A stretch of 64,000 nt of DNA from contig CM049306.1 of assembly GCA_026874595.1 (NCBI GenBank), forward strand, positions 11,677,019-11,741,018, given 5' to 3'. The position numbers and the translations under genes were made by a program. The stretch is from Sipunculus nudus (taxonomy: Eukaryota > Annelida > Sipuncula > Golfingiida > Sipunculidae). Within the stretch, counting starts at the first letter, position 1, and every line of letters begins with the position of its first letter. A model generated the notes under the pieces. That model saw only the letters and a program-made list of their open reading frames with translations. It was not told the origin of the DNA and made no database searches. Below, in pieces: positions 24,041 to 36,283 of this stretch.

Positions 24041-24673
24041 TGAATATATTACATTTATTTTTTTAAATATAAATAAAAGCCATAAAACCAGGTACTTATG
24101 ATCATTATTTAAAGGTGTGAATTTTGTATATTCTGGATTCTCAACACCATTGTTTGGTGAAAACTGTTCAATTGTATTTAAATACGAATATGAATATGTA
24201 CTCCATCATAAAATTTCTTGCATAAAGAATGGGAATTCAGGTAAAAATGAAAGTATATGAATACCAGTGCAAATACTTTCAAAATGTATTCATGAATGCA
24301 TTCATGAATATATTCTTTAATATTATTTTAATAATCATTTCAGTTATATTTCATTTTAAAAAATTACGATTCTCTTATTATTTTTAATAAAAAATTATAT
24401 TTGGGACAATATTTGTAATTTTTTTTAAATAAATAGTTAAACTCTTATATTATATATTCTGTTTATAAGTTATATGGTCAAGTCAAAATCTGTGTGACAG
24501 TAGTACTCCATTTGTTAATAAATAAATGAAATCAATCCTCTTCCCTGTCTCCAAAGGTACTATCAAAATCATACATAAGCTAAACAACAACAACTCATAA
24601 TACAGCTTATATTTATTACCCAACAAAACCAGCATGTGCCTCATTTCTAAATCATATTTTTTTATCATATATA
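24041..24673. other. AT-rich spacer
   Basis: No gene, bounded repeat or RNA gene recognised. Confidence 0.5.
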
Positions 24674-24928
24674 ACAGCTGAGCGCCGTGACCCATAGGTC
24701 CCTTGTTATTAGTTTCTGCAGACTTGTGGAGCCACCTGTATTTTTTTTAAAGTTTACGCATTTTTTCTCTATTTTTGAGATATATTATTACAGACACAAT
24801 CTCAGCTTGTTGGTTAATCTCTTTGATGCTTCAGTTAAATGGTTATATACTACCATTCAGATGATAAAATTTCCTTTTGAAAATCTCTTCCAAGTCAGCT
24901 GAGCGTCATGACCTATGGGTCACTTGTT
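24674..24928 (+). mobile_element. R4 fragment with two 3' ends
   Basis: A class-2 3' end (CAGCTGAGCGCCGTGACCC...CCCTTGTT) at 24676-24708 is followed by an R4 half-unit. A second 3' end, GTCAGCTGAGCGTCATGACC then TATGGGTCACTTGTT, closes it by 24928. It matches the right end of the R4 array at 12060-12267. Confidence 0.65.
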
Positions 24929-25524
24929 ATGTAAAAAAGGCAGCCCTGTTTCCTGGTCCATGGACCTAGCATACATTAGCATACATAAGAAACAAATACA
25001 AAAACATTTTTTCTGTACATTTTATTTACATATCCCCTATTTCTTTAATATGTTGCAGTTTATGCCAGAAACTTGAAACTGTTATTACACATTAGCATGA
25101 TGCAATATTCATGCACTCCAATTTTGAGTTCAGTCTGTCACATAAATCATGCCACTTCATATACCATATATTAATTCAAATTTATGATGTCTTTAATGTA
25201 ATTAAAACATGCATTGATAATGCCCTAAAAAGATGACAAATTCTGAGTTTAAACATTTTGTATCCTATAGCTTAATTTGAAACACCACTGCTCATTATAA
25301 TTGTCATGTTCAAAATATATAAAATATATGTGTTCATAATGAAGGTATAGTTTAGATACAACTTTATATAATGTTAAGCTATCAGAATTCAACATTTATA
25401 TGGTATTACCAGTATCCATACTTAAAATAAGCTATACAGTATATAATATAATGCCATGCTGTATAGATTACATGATATATACACAGGATATTTTATTTTA
25501 TAATCTTAATATTGATAAGTATAC

Positions 25525-25531
<7 letters not shown>
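24929..25531. other. AT-rich single-copy stretch
   Basis: Nothing recognisable on either strand. Confidence 0.5.

Positions 25532-25532
<1 letters not shown>

Positions 25533-25571
<39 letters not shown>
25533..25571. repeat. (AT)n microsatellite
   Basis: Uninterrupted AT dinucleotides, about 39 bases. Confidence 0.95.
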
Positions 25572-25574
<3 letters not shown>

Positions 25575-25651
25575 CATAGTATATGTTATTTATTTATGTA
25601 TATATTACCAGATATAAACATAGTTTTAATAATAAATAATATATATATTAA

Positions 25652-25812
25652 AATATATATAGAGAGAGACAGACAGACAGAGAGAGAGAGAGACAGATAA
25701 AGAGAGAAGGAGAACATGAATAGTTGGCTTAAATATTCCATATGGGAATCAAACCCATGACCTTCTGATTGCCAGTCATTCTGCTATTCCATAAAGCTAA
25801 CAGACATTCCCA
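25652..25812 (-). mobile_element. tRNA-derived SINE, copy 1
   Basis: On the - strand TAGCTTTATGG (A-box-like, 25789-25799) is followed by GGTTTGATTCC (25744-25754), one base from the B-box consensus GGTTCGANTCC. Between them is GACTGGCAATCAGAAGGTC, typical of tRNA-headed SINEs. A short body and a (TC)n/(TCTG)n tail follow. A related copy lies at 30496-30600. Confidence 0.65.
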
Positions 25813-25939
25813 ACCTGTCAATGTATTAGCACACTTATATACTATTATAGGAACCAGTGAAGTAACATCTCATTATTGTTGTACTAAGTACTACATGTAC
25901 ACAGTGACTTTTCATGCAGCTATTCATTCATTTCTCTCT

Positions 25940-25940
<1 letters not shown>

Positions 25941-25989
<49 letters not shown>
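25941..25989. repeat. (AT)n microsatellite
   Basis: About 48 bases of AT dinucleotides. Confidence 0.95.
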
Positions 25990-25990
<1 letters not shown>

Positions 25991-26873
25991 CATATAACAT
26001 CAAATTAAATGCATTTAATTTGTTATCAGCAGTTTTAATATATCATATGAATCACAAGCAGATATTTTTTAAGACTTATTTATATGCAATAGTAACATGC
26101 AACACAACTTATTTTACAAAGATGCAAACTTCACAGAATGCTTTAATACACAGTTTGAAATATTTTTTTCCAGACCTGTTGATATTTTAAAATTGTGGTA
26201 TGTACAATCATTGTATTGGTTTACACTGATGTCAAATTGATATAATTACTCAATTCATTATATACAATATACAATGTATGAAAGATATCAAATATTACCA
26301 AAGATCCATTATTGGTTCAATTTATGTGTGTGTGAAATTTTTTTCAGTTGTGTATGAATTAGATTTAAGTCCATGTAAGCCAGGTCATACACTTGGCCAC
26401 TGCTAATGCAAGATGTATTTTTAATAAATCAGATTAAATTGCCAAGCCATATTCAGACAGGGTAGGATTAAATGGATTGGGCATGAGTTTTTTTCCATGA
26501 AAATAGAGATTAAAGTAGTTATCATTGTGAACCCATGCAGACATTTTCTTATAGACAAAATCAATTTACAAAATATAAACATACTTTGAAAAAGTGGGAA
26601 AAAATATAGCACTTAGCAGGAATAACTCTATAGTAAGTGCACATTCTAAAGTGTTCACCTGGTGAAAAGTAAATTGAATACAAATTGAAGTTTTGGGATT
26701 GGATGGTACATTAGCATTATGCAGAAACAATGAAGAAAGGAGTGGTGGAAAGGGGTGAGGAAACCTACTAGTTAATCACATTTATTTGATCATCCTGGCT
26801 GTATTTCCATGGGATTACTCTGAAGAGGTATGATACATTTAAATGTTACATGAATTTTACAATGTAAATTTTA

Positions 26874-26876
<3 letters not shown>

Positions 26877-26940
<64 letters not shown>
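26877..26940. repeat. (AT)n microsatellite
   Basis: About 64 bases of uninterrupted AT. Confidence 0.95.
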
Positions 26941-26943
<3 letters not shown>

Positions 26944-27117
26944 ATAAATATTTTCGTTAAAAACTTATAAATCCAGCCCAAATGTTTTAATAGATCAGCT
27001 CAGAATTTTAACAACAATGTATGTTTAAACATAGTTTTCAAGAAATTCAGGTTTTTGATATTGATAACTTAAATAATGAGTTGTACTGAAGGCTGAATAC
27101 ATGTTTACACATGCTCA

Positions 27118-27249
27118 CATTGTTCAGAAGGAAATATTTGTGATAGAGTTAAATGAAAATGGAATATTGTTGCACAAGTTTAAATCCATTGTTCAGAAGG
27201 AAATATTTGTGATAGAATTAAATGAAAATGGACTATCGTTGCACAAGTG
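27118..27249 (+). repeat. 69-bp tandem duplication
   Basis: The block starting ATTGTTCAGAAGGAAATATT is repeated once with period 69 and a few substitutions. The period is 23 codons and the frame stays open through both copies (27101-27394). Confidence 0.9.
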
Positions 27250-28639
27250 TATATTGGATTTTAAAGAGAACAACAGGAAAACAGCAATAAGATACAGAAA
27301 AATTAGTGTTCAAAACATCCTACAGGTGTCACCACATGCATCAAACCAAACCTTGGTAAGCCGTGCTAGTTACGAAACTATGAACTCTACATGACAATCC
27401 TGCCAAAAGAGGGTTTGACTGAATTAACTAAAGCCAGAGAGATCTGAATGTAGTTGTGGTCAAATAGTATAATCATAATATATCAGACCAAAATAACTGT
27501 GGAGAATAAAGATAATTCCATGGAGATGTAATGTATCAGATTCTTTCAGTTGAGTTGCTTCAATGAGCAGACAGTTACATTGACTCTGTTTTGTTCTTTC
27601 AACCAGTTGACAGTTACTGTTATTCGACAGATTTTTAAACATTCTTGACTCAAGTAGAATCTGTTTTCTGATTGTATCTTAAAAGTAACGATGAGTTGTA
27701 TGGGCTGGTGCCATTTTAGCCATGTTTAGTTTATTCTTGATTGGACTGTTTGTGCTAAGATTGGTCATTTTTTTCTAATGGTTTGATAAGCTAGCAGACC
27801 ATCAAAGAACAGCTACTTTTAGGAAAAATTAATATAACACCATAAAGTAATTTGGTGTCACAGCTGATCATGATCTTTTTTTCATTTTGATTATATTTGA
27901 CTTTTCTTTTAACTATTTTATGAAAACTCACTGGCTTTATTCTCTTTAACAACGTGTGAAATTTCACCAAGAATAATGTATATATGTATTTATAATCAAA
28001 TAGTGAGAGTGTGTGTGAATATTTACAAAAATAATGACAGTAGTAGCAAAAAAATAATTACTCATATCATCTGATAACATGATATCTGAAACATGAGAAT
28101 AATATATAATAATTACAAATAAATACAAAACCTGCTTAATTGGCCATATATTAGATCAGCTCAATTGGTACCTCAAAGAACATGGCCAACACGACATTAC
28201 ATGGTTGTCTCTTATAATGATTAAATATTTTTAATATAACATGATTTCAGCTTCAATGCTCAGAGCTGTGCTGGGATAAAGTTTCCACAGACTTATTTAC
28301 ATAGTTGTCAAAAGAAACAGGGACAACATGGGGAGAAAATATATTTGCTCATTATAAATTATCAGACCTCTGTGGTTTTGTCTTTATCCACTTACTGAAC
28401 AGAACCTATGGCAGGTATAAAAAGGGATGAAGCATAAATAACCTAGGATTCAAGCCCTCACAATGTTGTATATGTATGTGTACGTATATACCTGCATTTT
28501 TTTCCTGCGCTGTTTTATTGGTGGACATTTTTTCCCAGTTTGCCAAGTTCTCAGGGCTGTGTTGCCGGTGCTGGCAGCTGTAGCTAGTATTAGAGTTGTG
28601 TCGCTGGGACTGTCAGGCTTTGTTTATTCTGTGTTGTCA

Positions 28640-28830
28640 TGAACCTGGAGATCTTAACCATGGAGGTGATCCAGTTTGAGTCCACAGGACAGCACTAACT
28701 ACCTGCCCTGAGAGGGCTGTGGCTGGCCGTAACGCAGTTATATGAATGCTAGACGCCAACCTGGCAGGCTCGTCATCCTGCAAATCAAACTCACAGTACC
28801 ACATCATCAGGCCTCCGGGCCTATAAGTTA
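28640..28830 (+). mobile_element. Possible SINE-like repeat
   Basis: AGTTTGAGTCCAC resembles a B box and is followed by a body ending CAGGCCTCCGGGCCTATAAG. The layout resembles tRNA-headed SINEs with a conserved core, but there is no second copy in the window to compare. Confidence 0.3.
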
Positions 28831-30495
28831 CAAATTAAATGAGACTCGGTAATGTTGAGTTAGCAGAAGGGCCGATGGGTGGAAAGTCATCCTAGCTGAA
28901 ACCTGCTTGAATCAATAACAGGGGCTCCATTGGAGCCTTTTTGTCTGTTGTAATAAATGTGTGTTAAATTACAATTGATCAGCCACTGGTAGACAAAACT
29001 AAGAGCACGCCCTCAGGCTGGTAGCATTCTACAAGTTTGTGATCCTCTCTTTATCCAGAAATATAAAAAAAGGTCTTGATGGTAGCACCATGTCAATTAC
29101 CTTTATATGTTAGCAGGGAAGAAAATATTACATATGGCATCTGCCTTATGTTCCGGCAGCAGCCGTAAAAAGTCTATGGAATATTCTAAGGAGATGGTGC
29201 TTCAGAGGCTAGCTTTTTATGGAAGTTTCAACATGAATGGCTCCAGAAATACCACAAGAGGATTTCAGGATTTCCCAGCAATAAAAAAAACAGTAATCAG
29301 TCCACAGACCACCAAGTATATACATAGAGTTTGATACATTCAGTTTATTTTATCGCACAAATGCCATGACAGGCCGGAATCGGCTGTTCCAGAAAGTACA
29401 TCACCAACTGCATGCTGGTTCTCTGTTTCCTACCCTTGTGACTCCTACCTGTTTCCTTAAAGATAGGCGTAGTGTAACATTTGGTCTGAAACAGCTCTCA
29501 TCTGCTTGTATAATATTGTCCAAAGTTAAAAGCATCGGTCTTCAAGAATGAGCCAACGGTTCCGAGGAGGCACCTGAAATGGTGAGAGCAAATAAATCAT
29601 TGTGGATGTCACCATGCCCCACATACCATGACTAGAGGCTATGTGCTGTATAATTAATAAACCTGCAGTGGGAACACCATCCTCATTTAGCAATGTACAG
29701 GAAATGGGAACCACCTTTGTGTCCAGGCTACACTTCTATAATTGTCCTCTGTAACCTTTTCTTAAAACAGCCATAACTTACTCTCTTGTACTTTTCTTTG
29801 ATTTCACCAGAAAGTAGTACCTGTTTGTAACATTGGTAAAGTTTTGCCTTTGAGGAAGTCTAAATGGAATGATCCTGTGCCATGACACAGACTAGTAAAT
29901 TTAGTTCTGAATGTGCCTAAAGAAGCTGTCTTTCTACTGAAATCATCTGAGTGGGAGAGGAAAAAGTCTTAACACTGTAACAGATAAACTAGAAAAGAAG
30001 CTGTATTCCTTATAGATAAAAATAAAATTTAACAGTATCAATAACAATGATGAAGTCACCAAGTTTTAGTTGCCAAAGCTTAAATTGGTCCATTTTGCAC
30101 ACTTTAGTGACTAATTAGTAACACTGATTACACAGCAGGGAATTCATGTGCATTGAGGTGGTCATCAAATGAATTTTCAAGACTGAACTGGGCCAATAAG
30201 AATCTGCTCTTGAATTCGCTTTGCTAAATTAACGAATAGTAATCAGGCTGAAATCAAATTAGAACTGTGTTTGTGTAACCTCAAGGGCAACTTAAATTAC
30301 CAAGAGCTAGGAAATATCAGACAGTCAGCCAACAGAATTATGTAAATGATCTAATTAGTATGCATGGAATAGTCACCATTTGATCATGTCTTGTCGTGAA
30401 AACTGTAGAAAGAAAATCTCTCATGCTTACCTCCAGAAATTACTGGAATAAACAGAAATTTATTAATCACTGAAAATGTCCCGTAGAAAACAAGT

Positions 30496-30600
30496 GCAGA
30501 GAGAGACAGAAGGGGGGGGGGGGGGGGAGAGAGAAGTAAAACATGAATATGGAGAAAATCAGTTTATTTTGAATGGGAATCAAAGCCTTGGCTTTCCAAT
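30496..30600 (-). mobile_element. tRNA-derived SINE, copy 2 (degraded)
   Basis: It shares the order (GA)n, GAGAAG, AACATGAATA and GGGAATCAAA.CC with the copy at 25652-25812. The B box is weakened and the A-box half is not recognisable. A G16 run (30512-30527) interrupts the purine tail. Confidence 0.5.
30512..30527 (+). repeat. G16 homopolymer
   Basis: Sixteen consecutive G bases within the SINE tail. Confidence 0.95.
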
Positions 30601-30929
30601 TTCAAATTTTATTTAAAGTCTGGCAATATTATACACAATATCTTGTCAAACAAGATTTTGCGAGATTTTATTCATGATGCCCTGGAGGCCACAAGTTTGC
30701 AAGAATCTTTTTGAAACTGGTAAAACTGATGTCTAACATTAATATTTCGAATTTTTTTTTCATTATTTGAATATGGTCGCTTGGGGGCGCTACATTTAAA
30801 CCACTAAAACATATCATTTTGGCCTTACTCCAAAAGTATAAACCTTACCTACATAAACAATAGCTCATTTTGTTTCCCTATATCTTCCCTATACCTTAAA
30901 GTCATTTAATTTAAAGATAAACAACAATA

Positions 30930-33390
30930 TGTTCTGTCTGTCTGTCTGTCTTTTTTGCAGGCAGCCATTTTGCAGGAATCACTTTGTAACTTACACATAT
31001 TGTAAATTGGAACAATTTCTGAAAGTCCTATGTGTATCATTTAAATAAGTCAAAGTTCAAAGTCAAGGTCATCAAAACACTTCCAGTTATTATTTTCCTC
31101 ATAACTTTGTCAATTTTGGTCCCTTTTTTCACAAACAATGGCTCATTTTATTTCTCTTAATTTTTTTCATGACATGGTCTAGTCACCTGGTATCCACTTT
31201 GTGTCACTTTGTCAGTATGTCTGTCTGTTTGTCAGTTGTTCTCAATTTTCCCCTGCTTGCTTGTTCTTGCCCATGACATACTTCAGCCAGTTCTGCAGGA
31301 ATTAATTTGAAACTTAAACATATAGTATACCAGAAAGTTTCTGGAAGCCTTGTGTGAAATATTTCAATATGTCAAAGTTCAATGTCAATGTCATCATTAA
31401 AAACACCTCAAAATCTTATTGTATCCAACAAAACAGAGTTTTGTGGATACTATGTTTTCAGTCGGATGCTGCTGCCGCCATTTAGGATTCCGGAGAACTC
31501 TGTAACCTCTGGGCAGAATTTTTTTTAATTCAGGATTATGATTGGGTCACATGTGAACTGCTGCGCCCTGATTTTTGGTTGACCTCTGACCTTTCCTCTC
31601 TGCTCAGCGTCCATTTGTGCGTCTGTTTCCACATATAAATGCACATGTCTCAGGAACTGTTTGACCGATCAGGCTAAAATTTTTACACAAATGTAGCCCT
31701 TGGATAGCTTTATAATATACACTAAAAATAGTGGCACCACCTGAACATTTGCACAGCATCCATCTGCTCATCTGCCTTGGGATAAAATCACTCATATCTC
31801 AGCAGTGGTTTGACTTATCCACCTAAAATTTTGCAGGTTTATACATCCAGGACAGGTTTCTTGATTTTATGACAAACAGTGCCAGCTACATTCATGTTTA
31901 GGCTGCAGACATCCAAGCTCATATCTTGGAAAACATTTGACCGATTGGGCAAAAATTTTGCATGTGTATAGATCTCAAATAGCTCTTCATCATATGCAAA
32001 ACTGGTGGCGCCTCCTTCAACCATTTTTGCACAGCGTCCGTCTGTTTGTCTGCCATGGGATAATATCACTCATATCTCTGCAGCAGTTTGACATATCTGC
32101 CTAAAATTTTGCAGGTTTATACATCTTGGATAGCTTTCTGGATTTTGTGGCAGGCGGCACCACCTACATTTATGTTTATGCTGCAGACATCCAGGCATAT
32201 TTCTCAGGACTGGTTTGCTGTATCCTCCTGAATTTTTGCATGTGTATAGATCTCACATAGCCCTTTATCATAAGCTAAACTGGTGGCGCCACCTGCAAAC
32301 ATTTTTTGCACAGCGTCAGTCCGTCTGCCGTGGGCTAAAATCACTCATATCTCAGTAGTGGTTTGACTGATCTGGCTATAATTTTGTATGTTTATACATC
32401 TTGGATAGCTTTCTTGATTTTGTGGCAGGTGGCCCCACCTACATTTTTGTTTATGATGTAGACTTTAGGCTTATATCTCAAGACTGGTTTGACATAACCC
32501 CCTTGAAATTTTGCCTGTGTTTAGATCTCACATAGCTCTTAATCATACACAAGATTGGTGGCGCCACCTGCTACCATCTTGCACAGCATCCTTCTGTTTG
32601 TCTGCTGTCTGATAAAATCACTCATATACAAGTAGTGGTTTCACTAATCTGCCTAAAATTTTGCATATGTATACAACTTGGACAGCTTTCTGGATTTTGT
32701 GGTAGGTGGCGCAACCTACATACACATTTCAGCTGTAGACATCCATGCATATATGTAACACACCTCACTCTATTTCCCCTTGCCACTCAATCCATGCCTC
32801 ACTTCACCCAATCCACTCTGATTTCGTTGCTTGTCGACTACCTGTATTCTAGTTTTCCTTATAACTTTGTCAATATTTGTCCTATCTTCACAAACTATAG
32901 CTCTTTTTCTTCCTCTTTGTCTGTTTTATTAAATGATCTAATTACCTGTCTTTGTAACTATGTCACTTTGTCAGAATGTCTTTCTGTTTATGTCCTCAAT
33001 TTTGAGTGCTTGAAGTTTCTTGTTTGTGACATATAGCATATTCTACAGGCCTCAGTTTTGCAGGAATTACTTTGTAACTTACATATATTGTATTTTGGAA
33101 CTGTAAGTGTGTTTTAATAGATCAGATTTCAAGGTCAATATCATCAAAACATGTTAAAATCCTTCCCCCCCCCCATCACCTTGTTAATATTGGTCCTATC
33201 TTCACAAACTATGGCTCATTTTCTTCTTCTTTGTCATTGCTCATTCATTTGACTGTTTCCACGTCAGTCTTCAGGCCCTCAACCTCTGGTCGAATAGTTT
33301 AACTTTTGGTTTGATTATTGAAAGTATTGTTGTTAAAACCATGTTTCCCCACCATCATGACCCATGGGCCATGGAGCTCAGCTGTTAGAA
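30930..33390. mobile_element. R8 tandem-unit repeat interrupted by R1
   Basis: Units contain TTTTGCAGGAAT(C/T)A(C/A)TT, 'ATAACTTTGTCAAT', 'TTCACAAAC.ATGGCTC' and 'GTCTGTCTGT'. The array is split by an R1 copy (31429-32852) and resumes at TTTTCCTTATAACTTTG. Near 33355-33390 a degraded class-2 end (TCATGACCCATGGGCCATGG then GCTCAGCTG) may close it. Confidence 0.6.
31429..32852 (+). mobile_element. R1 Helitron-like element, copy 2
   Basis: It starts TTGTATCCAACAAAACAGAG after an A at 31428 and ends CTTGTCGACTACCTGTATTC then TAG, followed by T at 32853. About five core units carry GGTGGCGCCACC or near variants (exact at 32282 and 32557). The flanks, when joined, match a neighbouring uninterrupted R8 unit at about 31090-31115 with no extra bases. 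Confidence 0.8.
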
Positions 33391-36283
33391 AAGCCTACCA
33401 TATACAGACAAACTTGTAGTTCTATTGGGATGGACACATTCAGTCTGAGAATATATCTAGCATTTACTACTGATCCTCAGATCCATTTGTTTCATATATA
33501 GAGCCAAAATTGAGCCATTTTAAACTAGTCAAAAGGTTGATGTTGCATTAAAATAAAAAAGCTGAAGAGCTGTAAAGTAAATAAAGCATTTAAGGGAAAT
33601 CATTTGAAGATTTTCCCAAGTTAAAAATTTGATAAAATTGTATAAATTATGCTAGAAATATGTTGTTTCTTTGTGCGTGTAGATTAGGGACAGATGTTTA
33701 TTAACATTACTGGTTTGCAAAATACTTTAGTTTATGAAGATTAACCACAGTCACTGGGGAAAAAGAAGTAAAATGGACATAATAACTCATTAAAGATGTA
33801 TCTACAGGTGTGATAATAGAAGGGACTTATATTATAACTTTGTACAGTAACTTCTGTCTTCTTCTAACTGTCATGAGACAGTCATGGATCTCCAACCCCC
33901 AACCCTGTCCACTCCCCACCCCCTTCCTCCAAATCTCCCACATGTTTAATCCACCTGTAATAGTTTGAGAGGAACTACAGTACTGTAAAACAAACTAAAT
34001 TTTTGCTGACATCACATTTTGGTAATTTGCATCTTACTAAAAAACTATTAAAGTTATCATTACCAAACTTGCCACTTCACTCCTGCATTGTAAATTGCAC
34101 ATGCTTGTAAAGATTTCCACTTTCTAGGTCAAAATGATTTACCCAGAAAGTAGCCTAACTAAAAAGTGCTGAGTCACCTATCTCTTATAGTTGCATAAAT
34201 ACATTTGATGTGGAACCCCAGAAATGATGAAAATCAAATATTACTGGAGATTTTTTCCATTTCTCTGTACCCTTTATAGATAAGAAGAAAATCAACTTTG
34301 ACCCTGTGACCTTGAAAAATGGGTCAAGGTCACTGAAACTGGGTCAAATTATTTGGACCATAGTAGGGTATATCCTAAGTAAGTATGAATCAAATCAAAA
34401 GTGACAGAATAATAATAATTATAACATTGCGCCAAAAACAAAAATCTAAACCAATGGATAGGTGGAGATAATAATAATGCAAAGAAAAACAAATATCTCC
34501 ATAGGATCTAGGTAAGAGGAGATAACAAATAGGAAGTAGGAGGTAACAAATGTGTCCTGTGGAACATTCACAAAGCAAAAATGGGTCACAAAGAGTAAAT
34601 CTATACTTTTTCATACATATTACCTGAAGGCTGTATTTGGATATCTAGAGAAATTTGGTGTAAGGAATATTTAATATGTAAGTAATGGTCCACAGTGAAA
34701 GAAAAAAATAATGGTCCACTGCTCTGCAGGCGATTAGGCTATTTTTAAACCCATAACTGTAAACCATATAATTTCATGAGAACTTAGAGATAAGGAGAAC
34801 CTTTTTAGCTTATGACTCACAGCATCACACATCATGGGGGATGAAATTTAGATGGGGTCATGGGGTGAACCAGTTATAGGTCAGAGGACCAAGAGGCTAT
34901 AGAGGCAAGTACATCATTCACAATATAAATTTATTTGGGGGTTGATCTTCAGTGATATTGTCATCATCTATTAAACATAAACCCATTTTTTTATAAATAC
35001 TAAACATGTCTTTGTTTGGTAAATTGTTTTTGGCATATTTTGTGAAGCAAAATTGTATTTTTTATCCTGAATTTTATTATTTTAATATTATTTGCTCATT
35101 TGAAGAAGCATTCTCAAGTTGCATCAAAACCAGCTGTACCTATCATGTGTGTTGTTTTTTATCTTATTTAGTTTGTATCCTCTGGTAAACCTTGTATCTG
35201 AAATATTAGTCATGACAGTTTTACCTAAATGATATTCTCATAACCTGGTGTGGCAACAGGATAAATGGTTTCTGTATAATATGTAGTCATTTTCAACGAC
35301 TATTTCATTTTCAAATGCATTTGTGTGAGCTATGACTTGACCGATCCCAAGGTGCTGCTCTGTGTGTAAACAACAGATAACTTGCTTCTTATGTACAGAC
35401 ATACCACACATGTGCATTTATTGGCCAATTGAGTGCCAGGGGCCCAAAGAGGTTGGGCAAAGGGATTTTTCTTAGATCTCAAGCGTTTTGTGACAGCTTT
35501 GTATTCGTTAGTAATTTTTACCCAACTAGATTTATCTTTTTTAATTAGTGAAAATTGTTACCAAGATAATATATAAAGATAATCCATATAAAGAGTCATC
35601 ATTTAATTTAGCAGTCATCTGATCTTGCAATATATATATTTACACACACATACACATGTAAATTCACACAAACCTATACAGTCTGTATGGTGAAAAGGGC
35701 AAATTGCAGCTAGTTTTAGTGAGAGTTTAGTGTTCTTTAATGTTAGTAATCAAGCTACAAATAAAGATGTTTAGCTTTGACAAATAATATATACAAATCT
35801 ACTTTTAAACATGAAAGACAAACTGATAATTTAAAAACCTTATAATAAACTAGATTTCTGCAATTGCTTAGCAGTCACAAGGGCCGTCACCTGGAAACCT
35901 AGGTCATAGTCAATAATGAATATTGGTACACATGCAAATATTTCACTTGAGACTAACCCTGACCAAAGAACAATTTTCAAAATGAGCTGTGTTGGAGATC
36001 TAGTCAAAACATAGAAGAATAAAGAAAAAGAAAAAAGTGTTTGTCATGTTTTTGCACTTTAAGAAAGGTCTCCCACATACAAGAAAGTTTGACCCAAATA
36101 CCAGTATGAAAATAAGTTCATTAACTCGCCTCCCATCCCTATTGGGGTTAGCTTAATGATTATTATTTCATGCACAAATTTAAGCTCACACAAAAGCACA
36201 GACAAAGAAAATCACTAAGAACCACATGCAGCATGCATATTTGAATTGACACACACCTGGGACAACAGACGGGAACAAGCAGC
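33391..36283. other. Single-copy stretch downstream of the GPCR gene
   Basis: No coding exon recognised. It contains an inverted pair of TCAAGGTCAC half-sites (34306-34333). Part of 35400-36283 is probably the 3' UTR of the - strand GPCR gene; a - strand AATAAA occurs at 35417-35422, about 0.86 kb past the stop. Confidence 0.4.
34306..34333. promoter_or_regulatory. Inverted nuclear-receptor half-sites
   Basis: GTGACCTTGA (34306-34315) and TCAAGGTCAC (34324-34333) are a perfect 10-bp inverted repeat with an 8-base spacer. Each arm contains TCAAGGTCA, the extended half-site of ERR/NR5A-type nuclear receptors. Function is untested; it may equally be a fragment of a widespread repeat. Confidence 0.35.

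Larger units (their letters stand above)
26942..30490. other. Mostly single-copy stretch without a recognised gene
   Basis: It contains a 69-bp tandem duplication (27118-27249) and a possible SINE (28640-28830). Open frames of 60-97 codons occur (27101-27394, 29107-29334) but have no conserved motif. This is the largest block in the window that is not obviously repeat, so it could hold regulatory DNA or exons I cannot recognise. Confidence 0.4.

Noticed and set aside
26345-26400. Exon-like block with CKPGHTLGHC after a TTTTTTTCAG
   Set aside because: An in-frame stop occurs before any usable donor, and the only earlier donor leaves 27 bases with no domain signal.
29107-29334. 75-codon frame
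   Set aside because: No recognisable motif or supporting splice signals.
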